Below, one piece after another: positions 1-9,171 of a stretch of 64,000 nt of DNA. Every line of letters starts with the position of its first letter. Positions within the stretch are counted from its first letter, which is position 1. The notes under the pieces are model-generated. The model worked only from the letters and a program-made list of their open reading frames with translations, did no database searches and had not been told where the DNA came from. Source of the stretch: Neobacillus cucumis (GTDB lineage: Bacteria > Bacillota > Bacilli > Bacillales_B > DSM-18226). Both the position numbers and the translations under genes were made by a program. Location of the stretch: contig NZ_JAMBOH010000017.1 in the NCBI RefSeq assembly GCF_023715505.1, forward strand, positions 62,001-126,000, given 5' to 3'.

Positions 1-402
1 AATATGGGAGGTTTTACGACTGCTAATCAAACATGGCTAGGGGTAAATCCAAACTATAAAGAGATTAATGTTGAGTCACAAATAAACGACCCCGACTCTA
101 TTCTGTCTTTTTATAAAAAGTTGATTCAGTTGCGGAAAGATAACCCGCTGTTTGTTTATGGAACCTATGAATTGTTACTACCGAATCACAAGCAATTATT
201 TGTTTACACGCGTCGTCTTGGCAGCCGTAAAGTGATTGTAATTAACAATTTTAGTGAAAAATCAACAAGATGTAAGGTGCCAACAAGTGTCTCCTATTCT
301 GTTTCTGAATTGGTATTAAACAATTATGAGGTAACAGACAAGAAATTAAGAAGAGAATTCACCCTCAAGCCTTATGAAACTAGGGTATATTTGTTGAAGT
401 AA
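1..402 (+). CDS. Alpha-glucosidase (GH13), C-terminal part, cut by window edge
   Basis: About 133 C-terminal residues of a GH13 enzyme of the oligo-1,6-glucosidase/trehalose-6-phosphate hydrolase group, which hydrolyses alpha-glucosidic bonds in short oligosaccharides in the cytoplasm. Visible are the family stretch G-F-T-T..W-L-G-V-N-P-N-Y-K-E-I-N, the conserved helix F-Y-K-K-L-I-Q-L-R-K-D-N-P and the C-terminal beta domain ending T-R-V-Y-L-L-K. The frame is open to base 1, so the start and the catalytic residues lie outside the window. A strong terminator follows. The exact substrate (isomaltose, sucrose or trehalose-6-P) cannot be decided from this part. Confidence 0.9.
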   Translation, partial: NMGGFTTANQTWLGVNPNYKEINVESQINDPDSILSFYKKLIQLRKDNPLFVYGTYELLLPNHKQLFVYTRRLGSRKVIVINNFSEKSTRCKVPTSVSYSVSELVLNNYEVTDKKLRREFTLKPYETRVYLLK

Positions 403-420
403 TAAGAGGCCTGTTTCAAG

Positions 421-458
421 AACAAAAGACGATTCGTGAATCCGAATCGTTTTTTGTT
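421..458. terminator. Bidirectional intrinsic terminator
   Basis: A 16-bp stem (AACAAAAGACGATTCG against CGAATCGTTTTTTGTT, one G-U pair) around a TGAATC-type loop with T-rich 3' side. It lies between the convergent alpha-glucosidase and DoxX genes and can serve both. Confidence 0.85.
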
Positions 459-468
459 CTTTCTATCT

Positions 469-987
469 TTACACTGTTGCTTTTGTTTTTTTAGGACTTG
501 TATTTTTATTGGCCATTTTTCTGAAGAAAGGAACTACCCAACGATCTAAACCTATTCTACCAGCATTATAGCCAGCTGTTAGAATGATGAAGCCTAAGAA
601 GATGTCTCTAGGGTTATGAGACACAGTTCCCGCTAGGAAGAAAGAGAAGTTCATCACTAGACCAAAGAACATGGCAGTAGTTGTTAAGCATCCTAGAATT
701 AAGCCTAAACCGATTAAAGTTTCGCCAACAGGTACAATCACATTAAATACATCAACGTTTGGTAATGCAAAATGTTTTAAGAAGTCAACATACCAGCCAA
801 ATACAATTGCGCCGTCCGGTCCTTTAACGGGATTAGCGATCGCGCCTTGTAAGAATCCAGAAGCATTAAAGCCGCCGCTTGTTAATTTTCCAAGACCTGC
901 AGTGAACCAAGAGTAACCAAGGTATAAACGTAAAACGGTTAGGATATAAGAAGCAATTTTATTTTCTCTTAAAAATTTGTTAAACAT
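469..987 (-). CDS. DoxX family membrane protein
   Basis: 172-residue DoxX-family integral membrane protein with four predicted hydrophobic segments, at roughly residues 12-32, 82-100, 103-122 and 127-145. The N-terminal half carries the family pattern of a helix rich in L-R-L-Y-L-G-Y-x-W-F followed by G-L-G-K-L. DoxX relatives in Bacillus (CatD/YfiD type) are linked to thiol or quinone stress, but the biochemical role is poorly defined and no partner gene is adjacent. The start is supported by GAAGGGCGG just upstream. The basic tail (K-K-T-K) is probably cytoplasmic. Confidence 0.8.
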   Translation of the reverse strand: MFNKFLRENKIASYILTVLRLYLGYSWFTAGLGKLTSGGFNASGFLQGAIANPVKGPDGAIVFGWYVDFLKHFALPNVDVFNVIVPVGETLIGLGLILGCLTTTAMFFGLVMNFSFFLAGTVSHNPRDIFLGFIILTAGYNAGRIGLDRWVVPFFRKMANKNTSPKKTKATV

Positions 988-1282
988 AAATGATTCCGCC
1001 CTTCAAATTTTGTTTGTTCTTTATGGTTCTACTATATTCCCTTTCTAACTTTAAAAACATGGGTATAGTGATAAGTTCAAAGTTTGTTCGAAATGTTATG
1101 GCAAACTATTGAACGTGCATCTATTAAAAATAGAAAAGTAGATGCCAGGAGTAATAATGAGTTTGTTTACATTTGGGGAGAAGCACGATTGTTAATTATG
1201 TTAATCAATGCAAAATCGGTCAGGGCTATTTATTCAGTAAGCCAATACCCGCTGGCCAAATGGAAACCTATCTTTTAACTAC

Positions 1283-1322
1283 AAAAAGTGGCAGCCAGTT
1301 TTATGAACTGACTGCCACTTTC
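1283..1322. terminator. Intrinsic terminator of the MATE gene
   Basis: Stem AAAGTGGCAG-CAGTT / AACTG-CTGCCACTTT with loop TTATG, immediately after the stop codon of the minus-strand MATE gene. A T-rich flank lies on the minus-strand 3' side, so it also works towards the 984-1280 spacer. Confidence 0.8.
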
Positions 1323-2684
1323 TTATATTGAAATTTCTGCCTTTGCTACTTTGCGGCGTTCCCATGGTTTCATTAACCAGCGTTTTAAAGCAAAACAGCC
1401 ACGCAGCCATTCATCCGTCCCCTGTGCAAGCCAAACACCTAATAAACCTAGTTCATAGTGTACTCCAAGCAGGTAGCTAAGAGATACGGCAATTCCCCAC
1501 ATCGATAAGACACCAATGACCACCGGGAAACGAACATCTCCAGCCGATTTAAGTGAATTCATCAAAACGATATTCATTGCCCTGCCAGGTTCCACGAAGA
1601 CAATGGCCCATAAGACGGGGAGGCCAACAGCAATTATTTCGGGGTTTTTCGTGAAAGTTTCTAAAATAGGCGACCCAATCAGAGCGATAATCAGCGATGT
1701 TAAGGTGGACGCTGCCATTGCTATTTTTAAGGTCCGAATACCGCGCTTTAAAGCCTTGTCAAACTGCCTGCCGCCAATGTGCCGGGCAACTAACAACTGC
1801 GTCCCTTGAGCAATGGCCACTGTAAACAGAAAACAAATATAGTTTATATTTAATACGTAAATACGGGCTGCAAGGGAAGCAGTACCCATCGAGACTACAA
1901 AGCTGGTAATAATCAGCTGTGAGAATTGATAGGAAAGATTCTCTCCCGCTGACGGGATGCCGATACCCAGAAGCCCCTTAATATCTTCTTTTTTAGCGGA
2001 AGTAACATCTTTTATTTCCAGCTTCAATGCCAGCCGGTTATATACCAGATACATTAAAGCACAAACCGCAAATGCACGCGCTGCCACAATGGCCCAGGCC
2101 ACACCTGTGACACCGGTAATAGGTAAACCGAAAATACCTGTTATAGCAAGGATATTGCCTCCTATACTGATAAAATCCATCATCATTGTTACGAACATTG
2201 ATTCTTTTGTATAGCCATGGCTCCGTAAGATAGCACTTAATGCAAGAGAAATGGATTCAAAAAAGAGCGAGATGCCGCAAATATGAAGAAATGTCAGTCC
2301 GTAGTCATATACCTTTCCATGGATATCAAATAGCTGTAGAAGCTGTTCACCGAAGAAGAAAACGATGAATGCCACAAAGATGCCGAACCAAACGTTCAGT
2401 CCAAATACCGTGCGCCCTAACTGTCTAGCGTCCTTTAAGCGGCCGGCACCGAGGTTTTGGCTGATTAAGACCGTTCCTCCAATTGAAGTGACGTTAAAGA
2501 CGAGAATAAATATATTTAATAACTGATTGGCAACCCCTACACCGGCTGCAGCTGAATCCGAATAATGACCAAGCATGAAGGTCGCGATAATGCCGATTCC
2601 CATATGCAAGGAGAGTTCAATAAAAAGCGGCCAAGAAATACTAAATAGAGATTGTTCTTGATATTTATAGGATGTTTCCTTCAA
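1323..2684 (-). CDS. MATE family efflux transporter
   Basis: 453-residue multidrug and toxin extrusion (MATE) carrier with about 12 transmembrane helices in two homologous halves. Family signs include P-L-F-I-E near residue 15, G-G-T-V-L-I-S-Q-N-L-G-A-G-R in helix 2 and the equivalent A-Q-G-T-Q-L-L-V-A-R-H-I-G in the second half. It exports cationic or organic compounds using a sodium or proton gradient. The start is a TTG codon 8 nt after AAAGGAG. A monocistronic unit with its own terminator; the substrate cannot be read from the sequence. Confidence 0.88.
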   Translation of the reverse strand: MKETSYKYQEQSLFSISWPLFIELSLHMGIGIIATFMLGHYSDSAAAGVGVANQLLNIFILVFNVTSIGGTVLISQNLGAGRLKDARQLGRTVFGLNVWFGIFVAFIVFFFGEQLLQLFDIHGKVYDYGLTFLHICGISLFFESISLALSAILRSHGYTKESMFVTMMMDFISIGGNILAITGIFGLPITGVTGVAWAIVAARAFAVCALMYLVYNRLALKLEIKDVTSAKKEDIKGLLGIGIPSAGENLSYQFSQLIITSFVVSMGTASLAARIYVLNINYICFLFTVAIAQGTQLLVARHIGGRQFDKALKRGIRTLKIAMAASTLTSLIIALIGSPILETFTKNPEIIAVGLPVLWAIVFVEPGRAMNIVLMNSLKSAGDVRFPVVIGVLSMWGIAVSLSYLLGVHYELGLLGVWLAQGTDEWLRGCFALKRWLMKPWERRKVAKAEISI

Positions 2685-2706
2685 ATCTTTATACTCCTTT
2701 GCTCTA

Positions 2707-2935
2707 TTAACTTATTAAAACATAACATTCATTGTACACCCAACTGCCCGATAAAAATAGGGGGAAACTCCAAAGGTCTCTTTTACCATATTCGACGCTC
2801 AATGGGAACTCTTCCCAAGCAAAACGATGTAGGGTCATGACACCAAATCTCTTTTCTCCATACAAAACCGGTATAGACAAAAGAGATTTAATCTTACGAT
2901 TGGATGAACCTGGTGTGTGCAGGATATGAAAATTT
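2707..2935 (-). pseudogene. Possible GAF-domain protein remnant
   Basis: An open stretch of about 75 codons without a start codon, ending at TAA (2707-2709). Its translation contains I-K-S-L-L-S-I-P-V-L-Y-G-E-K-R-F-G-V-M-T-L, which resembles the core of GAF sensor domains (S-L-L-x-V-P-L...G-V-L). Inside it an 11-bp perfect inverted repeat (2845-2855 with 2879-2889) is present. Could be a decayed sensor protein or chance; low confidence. Confidence 0.28.
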
Positions 2936-3071
2936 TCTAAGCTAAAGTCTTTATACTGTCATGTTTTTTTGTTCCAATCAATCCAATTCAGCCATCTCTA
3001 AATTCCTTGTCGACAATCGATTCGCCGATACAAACCCGAAAGGATCTATCTGAAATTTTCCTATTTTTATA

Positions 3072-3176
3072 TTGACAACCAAATACTAACCATTTTATAA
3101 TTGGCACATAACCAAAGAACATTTGAAACTGTTAGTAACAAATGTTACGAAATTATTCAATTCATTCATTTGTTAC
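3072..3176 (+). promoter_or_regulatory. Sigma-A promoter and tandem TAACA-NN-TGTTA operators for DRL1
   Basis: TTGACA (3072-3077), 18-bp spacer, TATAAT (3096-3101). Downstream are GAACATTTGAAA (3117-3128, degenerate) and TAACAAATGTTA (3136-3147, perfect), exactly 19 bp apart. A reversed half site, CATTTGTTAC, is at 3167-3176 and a further TAACAAATTGTTA at 3221. The same arrangement recurs at seven other promoters in the window. A 5' leader of about 200 nt follows. Confidence 0.75.
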
Positions 3177-3257
3177 TATTAAAAAACTTGTTACCGATTT
3201 ATCTTTTTTAATAAGTCAAGTAACAAATTGTTAATTGACAGTTTTTTTAGCTTCACA

Positions 3258-3271
3258 TGAAAGCGCTTATA
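3258..3271 (+). promoter_or_regulatory. cre-like site (CcpA)
   Basis: TGAAAGCGCTTATA matches 12 of 14 positions of the palindromic cre consensus (TGAAAGCGCTTTCA type). It lies in the leader about 40 nt before DRL1, a position where CcpA would act as a roadblock. Confidence 0.55.
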
Positions 3272-3308
3272 AGAATAAGTTTTCAAAAAAACAGGGAGGA
3301 TGAAACAT

Positions 3309-4598
3309 ATGTCTATTTATCAACAGCTTTTAGAAAGAGAACGTGCTAATCAGCCAATTAAAGTTGGGGTTATCGGTGCAGGTCAAATGGGATTTGGAAT
3401 GATAGCCCAAATTTCTACTATTCCGGGTATGAGTGTTACTGGAATTAGTGATATAAATATTGAAGCTGCACAAAGAGCAGCCGATTACTATAACAATCAG
3501 GCAGTAATAAAGGAACAAATCCTTGTTTCCAATGATTACCGTAAAGTAATTCAGTCTTCAAATGTTGAAGTAATCGTTGATGCCACAGGTGTTCCAGAGG
3601 TAGGAGCAAACATATCATTAGAAACACTAAGATCTAAAAAGCATCTTGTTCTATTAAATGTTGAGGTAGACATAACGATTGGTTCCCTCATGTACCAGCT
3701 CTTTAAAAATGCGGGATTGGTTTACACTGGTTCAGCTGGTGATGAGCCTGCCGCAACTGTTGAATTATTTGAATTCGCCAAAACAATGGGTATGGAAGTA
3801 CTAGTAGCCGGAAAAGGGAAAAATAATAAATTACGTAAGAATGCAAATCCTGATTCAGCTAAAGAAGAGGCAAAACGGAAAAAAATGGCCGCACATATGC
3901 TGGCTGCTTTCCAAGATGGAACTAAAACAATGGCTGAAATGAATTTATTATCCAATGCTATTGGATTCGTTCCGGATGTAGTCGGAATGCATGGAATTTC
4001 AGGGGACCTTAATTCAGTAGTGAGAGATCTTAATTTAAAGAAAAATGGCGGAATATTAAATAAATTTGGTGTTGTCGAATATGTTGATGGGTTAGCTCCA
4101 GGAGTATTCGTCATTGTGAAAGGGCAAAATGAGGGCGTAACGCATGAATTAAATTACTTGATGAAAACGATTGATAGAGAACATCAGATATTGTACCGTC
4201 CATACCATCTCGCAAGCCTGGAAACACCTATTACGATCGCAAAAGCTGTTTTACAAAATGAAGGATCGATTCAACCTTTAGGCGGACCAATCTCTGATAC
4301 GGTAACGGTTGCAAAACGTGACATTAAAGCAGGGGAAAGATTAGATGGTATCGGCGGATATTCCGTACGGGGAGTTCTTGAAACCCATCAAGATATGAAG
4401 CAAAATGCACATATCCCAATTGGATTAATCAGTGGTAATGTTGTTGCGAAGAAAGATATAAAACAAGGAGAATTCTTAACAACCGATGATGTAGAGTTAG
4501 ACATTACAACGACAGTTTGGAAACTAAGGGCACTTCAAGATAATTTGTTTCCTACAGCTTCAGTACAGGAAATAAAACTTGAATCAGTAACTGTTTGA
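3309..4598 (+). CDS. DRL/DXR-II-like NAD(P) oxidoreductase with SAF domain (copy 1)
   Basis: 429-residue homologue of the homoserine-dehydrogenase-like DRL family. The described member is the type II 1-deoxy-D-xylulose 5-phosphate reductoisomerase of Brucella (DXP to 2-C-methyl-D-erythritol 4-phosphate). A Rossmann fold with G-A-G-Q-M-G at residues 23-28 comes first, then the DRL-type catalytic domain (G-S-A-G-D-E-P-A-A, N-N-K-L-R, P-D-V-V-G-M-H-G), then a C-terminal SAF domain from about 340 (A-K-R-D-I-K-A-G-E). The start is set by AGGGAGG 8 nt before this ATG; an in-frame ATG 9 nt upstream overlaps that site. It heads a PTS polyol operon, so a catabolic, oxidative direction is inferred. About 87% identical by eye to the copy at 39.4 kb. 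The substrate is unproven. Confidence 0.8.
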   Translation: MSIYQQLLERERANQPIKVGVIGAGQMGFGMIAQISTIPGMSVTGISDINIEAAQRAADYYNNQAVIKEQILVSNDYRKVIQSSNVEVIVDATGVPEVGANISLETLRSKKHLVLLNVEVDITIGSLMYQLFKNAGLVYTGSAGDEPAATVELFEFAKTMGMEVLVAGKGKNNKLRKNANPDSAKEEAKRKKMAAHMLAAFQDGTKTMAEMNLLSNAIGFVPDVVGMHGISGDLNSVVRDLNLKKNGGILNKFGVVEYVDGLAPGVFVIVKGQNEGVTHELNYLMKTIDREHQILYRPYHLASLETPITIAKAVLQNEGSIQPLGGPISDTVTVAKRDIKAGERLDGIGGYSVRGVLETHQDMKQNAHIPIGLISGNVVAKKDIKQGEFLTTDDVELDITTTVWKLRALQDNLFPTASVQEIKLESVTV

Positions 4599-5013
4599 GA
4601 TTCAAATCACACTAACAGAAAGTAAGAATGAAGAAAAAGGGAAAGATTTGACGTTATATGGAAAAAAACTAAAAAGAACAATCTTCATCTCCAATTAGGG
4701 GAAAATCACCATTACCGAATAATTTATAAAATATGGATATGAATTAGAAGGATACTATCCTATCATCTTCTGTTTGTCCCAATACTAAAGATAGTAAAAT
4801 AGTTGTTATCGTTTTTAGGGCCGTATGAAATACTAATGGTTTTTATGACGTCATTATTTTAGCTATCTTTAGTTTTCTTCATAAGTAAAGAGTTTTATAA
4901 AGTATAAAAAGCAATAATAATGCAGCCATTTTAATAAATGGCAGCTTGATCTAAATGGTTGATGATGTTTGCTAAATGTATAAAAGTTTTTTAAATGAAG
5001 GGAGAAACTTTCT
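4599..5013. other. 415-bp spacer without a gene
   Basis: No coding potential seen. It contains a short hairpin, GCAGCCATTT/AAATGGCAGC (4922-4945, one mismatch), without a T run, possibly an mRNA-processing or attenuation element between DRL1 and the PTS genes. A ribosome binding site, AAGGGAG, precedes the next gene. Confidence 0.5.
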
Positions 5014-5370
5014 ATGTTAAAAACAAAAATTACAGAAATTGGTCCTGCTGTTCCAGAATTCAAAGAAGAAAATTTATTGATACTTTTCGGTACAGCAGCT
5101 CCACCTGAATTAAAGGAAATAGCAGTTGTTCATCAAGTAAACCAACAACCGGAAAATTCAATTGTTGAGGGTGGAACATTAGAAATTGGAAATAAAATCT
5201 ATAAGATTGAAAAAGTAGGATCACTTGCAAATAAAAATTTTGAAGATCTTGGCCACCTCTCTATTTATTTTAATGATGATACGTCACAAGAGCTTCTTCC
5301 CGGGGCCATTTTAGTAACTCCTGGAGAATATCCAGAATTTGAGGTTAATGATTACATATTGTTTAAATAA
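5014..5370 (+). CDS. PTS glucitol/sorbitol-type EIIA (cluster 1)
   Basis: 118-residue EIIA of the glucitol/sorbitol PTS family (SrlB/GutB-like). It takes phosphate from HPr and passes it to EIIB. H40 in V-V-H-Q matches the phosphorylated-His region of SrlB, and the family motif L-G-H-L-S-I-Y-F is near residue 85. First of three PTS genes here in the order A-C-B, different from C-B-A in clusters 2 and 3. RBS AAGGGAG about 10 nt before the ATG. The transported polyol is not known from sequence. Confidence 0.88.
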   Translation: MLKTKITEIGPAVPEFKEENLLILFGTAAPPELKEIAVVHQVNQQPENSIVEGGTLEIGNKIYKIEKVGSLANKNFEDLGHLSIYFNDDTSQELLPGAILVTPGEYPEFEVNDYILFK

Positions 5371-5426
5371 TGATTTCGTGAAGGCTTAAATATTCGCAAA
5401 ATTTTTCAATATGGGAGGAGAAATAA

Positions 5427-5963
5427 ATGGATTTGTTTGTTAAATTAGCAGAGGGATTTATGGGCATGTTCAAAGCGGGTGCTGATGTATTTATGGGATT
5501 TGTTACAGGAATCATACCTCTTCTTATCGTTTTGATTACAATTGTAACCGCTTTAATAAAGTTAATCGGCGAAGAGAGAATCTTTGGCTTCATGAAAATG
5601 ATTTCGCGTTTTACCATATTTAGATATACGCTCATTCCGTTCTTTAGCCTTTTTTTCTTAACCAACCCTATGGCCTATACTTTTGGAAGATTTATTCCTG
5701 AGAAAAAGAAGCCTGCATTCTATGATGCCGCTGTGTCCTTTTGTCATCCAATTACTGGGCTTTTCCCGCATGCGAATTCAGCAGAATTGTTTATTTTTCT
5801 TGGAATTGCCCAGGGCTTTGCAAAAGTTGGAAATCAATCTAAATTGGCTCTAATGTATCTTGTAGCTGGTCTTGTCGTGTGTTTAATGCGAGGAATTATT
5901 ACAGAGAAAATTACAGAAGCACTAATGAAACGCAATGAAGTTTCTAAACAAAAAGCTGCATAA
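5427..5963 (+). CDS. PTS glucitol/sorbitol-type EIIC (cluster 1)
   Basis: 178-residue membrane subunit (SrlA/GutA-like) of a glucitol-family PTS permease. It begins with an amphipathic stretch (A-E-G-F-M-G-M-F-K-A-G-A) and continues with hydrophobic helices including I-I-P-L-L-I-V-L-I-T-I-V. The family signature [12 protein letters not shown] is near residue 90 and P-I-T-G-L-F-P-H-A-N-S-A-E-L follows. It forms the translocation channel together with the C part of the next gene, 15 bp downstream. RBS GGGAGGAG. More diverged from the copies at 41.3 and 54.0 kb than those are from each other. Confidence 0.9.
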   Translation: MDLFVKLAEGFMGMFKAGADVFMGFVTGIIPLLIVLITIVTALIKLIGEERIFGFMKMISRFTIFRYTLIPFFSLFFLTNPMAYTFGRFIPEKKKPAFYDAAVSFCHPITGLFPHANSAELFIFLGIAQGFAKVGNQSKLALMYLVAGLVVCLMRGIITEKITEALMKRNEVSKQKAA

Positions 5964-5978
5964 TGTGGGGGGATAAAC

Positions 5979-7004
5979 ATGCCTGAATTTAAGACGGTAA
6001 AAATTACAAAAGGGAAAAGTGGATGGGGAGGACCATTCATTATAAAACCAAACTTTCAAAAAAAATATGTAATAAGCGTTACCGGTGGAGGAATACACCC
6101 TGTTGCGCAAAAAATTGCAGATTTAACTGGGGCTACTGCGGTTGATTCATTTAAAAATCCAGTAGAGAAAGAAGAAACATTATGTGCAGTGATTGATTGT
6201 GGGGGAACTGCTCGGTGCGGAACCTATCCAAGACTTAGAATTCCAACTATTAATATAAAAGTGATGAGTCCATCAGGTCCGCTTGCCAAATTCATGACTG
6301 AAGATATATTCGTTTCAGGTGTAACTGTCGATGAAATCATACTTTCTGGATCCGAGTCAGAGTCTGAACCTTTTGTTGCAGCGACAATTGAAGAAGCAAG
6401 CATACATAAGAATCCTGTAATGGAAATGAAAAGTAATGTGCTCTCTCAAGCATCTGCTGAAATTAATAAAATGAATCCTTTGATGAAAGGTATTGATGTA
6501 ATTGGCCGCGGTGCTGGGAAGTTTATGAATGTTATGTACCAATCAGGTAGAGAAACGATAGACACGGTTATTAAAAATATTTTACCTTTTATGGCTTTTG
6601 TGGCTGCCTTAATTGGGATTATTAACTACACGGGAATTGGTGATATTTTTGCTCATTTACTAACCCCTTTAGCTGGTAATATAACAGGATTAGTGATTTT
6701 AGGATTAATTGGAGGGCTGCCTTTCCTATCTCCATTACTCGCACCTGGAGCTGTTATCGGTGCTGTTATAGGTGTATTAATTGGTAATGAAATTGCAAAA
6801 GGTACCATTCCATCAGCCTACGCATTGCCAGCACTGTTTGCTATTAATGCTCAAGTGGGATGTGATTTTGCACCAGTTGGTTTGACTTTGGGTGAAGCAA
6901 AAGCAAAAACAATTTCAGTCGGTGTTCCCGCCATCCTATTTTCAAGGCTTATAACTGGACCTGCAGCGGTATTAATTGCCTATGGATTTTCGTTCTTTTT
7001 GTAA
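5979..7004 (+). CDS. PTS glucitol/sorbitol-type EIIBC (cluster 1)
   Basis: 341-residue SrlE/GutE-like protein. The N-terminal EIIB domain (about 1-115) begins with the family pattern K-G-x-x-G-W-G-G-P and has the phospho-acceptor cysteine C74 in [11 protein letters not shown]. The C-terminal membrane domain (about 185-341) starts with [11 protein letters not shown] and has the [13 protein letters not shown] motif. It phosphorylates the incoming polyol. A second cysteine, C80, present in E. coli SrlE, is kept here but replaced by Ile in clusters 2 and 3. Confidence 0.9.
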   Translation: MPEFKTVKITKGKSGWGGPFIIKPNFQKKYVISVTGGGIHPVAQKIADLTGATAVDSFKNPVEKEETLCAVIDCGGTARCGTYPRLRIPTINIKVMSPSGPLAKFMTEDIFVSGVTVDEIILSGSESESEPFVAATIEEASIHKNPVMEMKSNVLSQASAEINKMNPLMKGIDVIGRGAGKFMNVMYQSGRETIDTVIKNILPFMAFVAALIGIINYTGIGDIFAHLLTPLAGNITGLVILGLIGGLPFLSPLLAPGAVIGAVIGVLIGNEIAKGTIPSAYALPALFAINAQVGCDFAPVGLTLGEAKAKTISVGVPAILFSRLITGPAAVLIAYGFSFFL

Positions 7005-7047
7005 TGAATAAAGTAACGTTCAATTTTAAAAAAAGGGGTCAATATTT

Positions 7048-8106
7048 ATGCTACCCAATAAAATGAGATTTGCAGTCTTAACAGAAAAGGGGCACGCTGA
7101 AGTAAGAGAAAAGGAATTGCCTAAGTTAAGTGAAGATGAACTGTTGGTCAAGCAGGAAGCTTGTAATATTTGCACGACTGATTATCAACAATGGGTCGGT
7201 TTAAGGGAACATCAAGGGTACCCAATGGCTGGTGGGCATGAGGCATCAGGGATTGTTATTGCAAAAGGTGATCAAGTAGGGGATGCCTTTGAGGTAGGAG
7301 ACCGTGTAAGTATTTTATATGACTATTGTGGCATTTGTGATAACTGCAAAGCTGGTATGATTACAATCTGTCAAAATAAAAAACTATTTGGAAAAAACTA
7401 TTCCGATGAGTATTATGGAATCTTTGGTTTTTCCGACTATTTTATTCGAAATGCAAAAAGCTTTGTCAAGATGAATCTAGCTTTATCGCCATCCGAAGCA
7501 GGATTTGTTGAACCCCTCGGATCTGTACTCCATGGGATGAGAAAAATTAGATTGCGAGGTGGATATGATACTGTTGTAGTTATCGGTGCGGGAACGATGG
7601 GCTTAATGAATGCAGCAGTTGCCAGGGCAATGGGTGCTAGAGTAATAGTTTCTGGAAGAGGAGAAAAGAAGCTGGAAACTGGAAGGAAAATGGGTTTTGA
7701 AATGATAGACGCAGGAAACACCAATCCTGTAGAAGAAGTGAAAAGGTTAACAAATGGCCGTGGAGCAGATGCAGTTATTGTATCAGCAGGGGCAGCATTA
7801 GCTAACCAGCAAGCTTTAGAAATGGTAAAGAATCAGCACGGACGAATATTATTATATGCAGCTGGATATCCGGTACCTGAATTAAATATAGATTCAAACT
7901 TAATTCATTATAAAAACCTAGAGTTAATAGGCACCTTTGGATCAACTTTAGAGGATTTTAATCATGCAGGTAAAATGCTAAGTGAACGACGAATTCATGT
8001 TTCCTATTTAATAGAAGAGAAAATACCGTTAACAAATATACAGGAAGCTTTTGAAAAGGCAAGTGCAAAAGGTAATTTTAGGGTATCAGTGGTGTTACAA
8101 GAATAG
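7048..8106 (+). CDS. Zinc-dependent medium-chain alcohol (polyol) dehydrogenase
   Basis: 352-residue MDR-family dehydrogenase resembling sorbitol and threonine dehydrogenases. Catalytic zinc ligands C42, H64-E65 (G-G-H-E-A-S-G) and E155 (V-E-P-L-G-S) are present, as are the four structural-zinc cysteines C94, C97, C100 and C108. The NAD-binding G-A-G-T-M-G is at 180-185. It probably oxidises a secondary hydroxyl of the PTS-delivered polyol phosphate or a later intermediate. It follows the PTS genes in the same direction, RBS AAGGGG. Absent from clusters 2 and 3, so cluster 1 may handle a different substrate. Confidence 0.82.
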   Translation: MLPNKMRFAVLTEKGHAEVREKELPKLSEDELLVKQEACNICTTDYQQWVGLREHQGYPMAGGHEASGIVIAKGDQVGDAFEVGDRVSILYDYCGICDNCKAGMITICQNKKLFGKNYSDEYYGIFGFSDYFIRNAKSFVKMNLALSPSEAGFVEPLGSVLHGMRKIRLRGGYDTVVVIGAGTMGLMNAAVARAMGARVIVSGRGEKKLETGRKMGFEMIDAGNTNPVEEVKRLTNGRGADAVIVSAGAALANQQALEMVKNQHGRILLYAAGYPVPELNIDSNLIHYKNLELIGTFGSTLEDFNHAGKMLSERRIHVSYLIEEKIPLTNIQEAFEKASAKGNFRVSVVLQE

Positions 8107-8153
8107 CAGGCAATCATCAATCATGAGTGTCTATTGAGGAGGGGGAAATAATA

Positions 8154-9161
8154 ATGAAATGTTTAGCTATTTCCGATTTATTTATTACGAAAGACATGAT
8201 GGATAAAGGACTAGTTGATTTACGTAATCAAGGTGTTGAAATCACCATTAAGGAATGGCTTCATGAAGACTTGGAGGCTTTACAGAGGGATAATATAAAG
8301 TTGGAGCATGAGGGAAGTGAGGCCATTGATTTACCGGCTGAAATTTTAGATGGTGTTGATGATTATGATATAATCATTACTCAATTTGCCCCGATTGGAA
8401 AACAAATGATAGATAAATATAAAAACCTAAAAATAGTGGGAGTACTTCGAGCTGGGATAGAAAACGTTAATGACCGTTATGCTGAAGAAAAAGGAATCAA
8501 AGTGTTAAATACACCTGGAAGAAGTAATACAAGTGTATCCGAATTTACTGTAGGTTTAATCTTGTCTGAAATCCGGAATATTTCACGAGGAAACTATTAT
8601 TTAAAAAATGGTAAATGGGAGAAATATTATCCAAATGGAATTTTATCCCCAGAATTAAAAGAATCAACCGTTGGAATCATAGGGTACGGCGCGATAGGAC
8701 AAAGAGTTGCAAATCTACTTCGCCCGTTTGGAGCAAAAATTATCTTTTTTGATGATTACTTCAAGGGGGAAACAGAAGATAACCAGGTTGATTTGGATAC
8801 ATTGGTCAGAGAAGCAGACATCATTTCGATGCATTATCGATTAACAGAACAAACAAAGCATTTGCTTAATATGGTTCATTTTAAACAAATGAAAAAATCT
8901 GCAATTGTGATTAATAGTGCTCGATCTGGGTTAATCAATGAGCAGGACCTCATTGAAGCTTTACAGGAAAAAATAATTGCTGGAGCGGCAGTAGATGTGT
9001 ACGACCAAGAACCATTGCCACAAGATCATCCGTATTTACAGCTCGACAATATAACGATAACACCCCATATTGCAGGGTCGACGATTGGAAACTTTGCCAA
9101 TTCACCTAAAATCCTAGCGAAAAGAATTATTACTGAAATTACTAATTTAGCAGTTAAATAA
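8154..9161 (+). CDS. D-isomer-specific 2-hydroxyacid dehydrogenase family protein
   Basis: 335-residue NAD-dependent dehydrogenase of the phosphoglycerate/D-2-hydroxyacid dehydrogenase family. The nucleotide site G-Y-G-A-I-G-Q is at 177-183, and the catalytic R257 (S-A-R-S-G), E286 (D-Q-E-P) and H305 (P-H-I-A-G) are all present. The start was chosen because GGAGGGGG lies 8-10 nt upstream; a GTG 27 nt earlier has no such site. It probably oxidises or reduces a 2-hydroxy/2-keto acid made in the cluster-1 pathway. Its place between an alcohol dehydrogenase and GutM has no counterpart in the other PTS clusters. Confidence 0.8.
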   Translation: MKCLAISDLFITKDMMDKGLVDLRNQGVEITIKEWLHEDLEALQRDNIKLEHEGSEAIDLPAEILDGVDDYDIIITQFAPIGKQMIDKYKNLKIVGVLRAGIENVNDRYAEEKGIKVLNTPGRSNTSVSEFTVGLILSEIRNISRGNYYLKNGKWEKYYPNGILSPELKESTVGIIGYGAIGQRVANLLRPFGAKIIFFDDYFKGETEDNQVDLDTLVREADIISMHYRLTEQTKHLLNMVHFKQMKKSAIVINSARSGLINEQDLIEALQEKIIAGAAVDVYDQEPLPQDHPYLQLDNITITPHIAGSTIGNFANSPKILAKRIITEITNLAVK

Positions 9162-9171
9162 GGAGAATAAA

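Noticed and set aside
1084..1278. 64-codon open frame on the plus strand after the DoxX gene
   Set aside because: No ribosome binding site, no recognisable family and it runs into the MATE terminator; probably chance.
3309..4598. Homoserine dehydrogenase
   Set aside because: The N-terminal fold is related, but the DRL-type middle region and SAF domain, plus the PTS context, fit the DXR-II/DRL family better.
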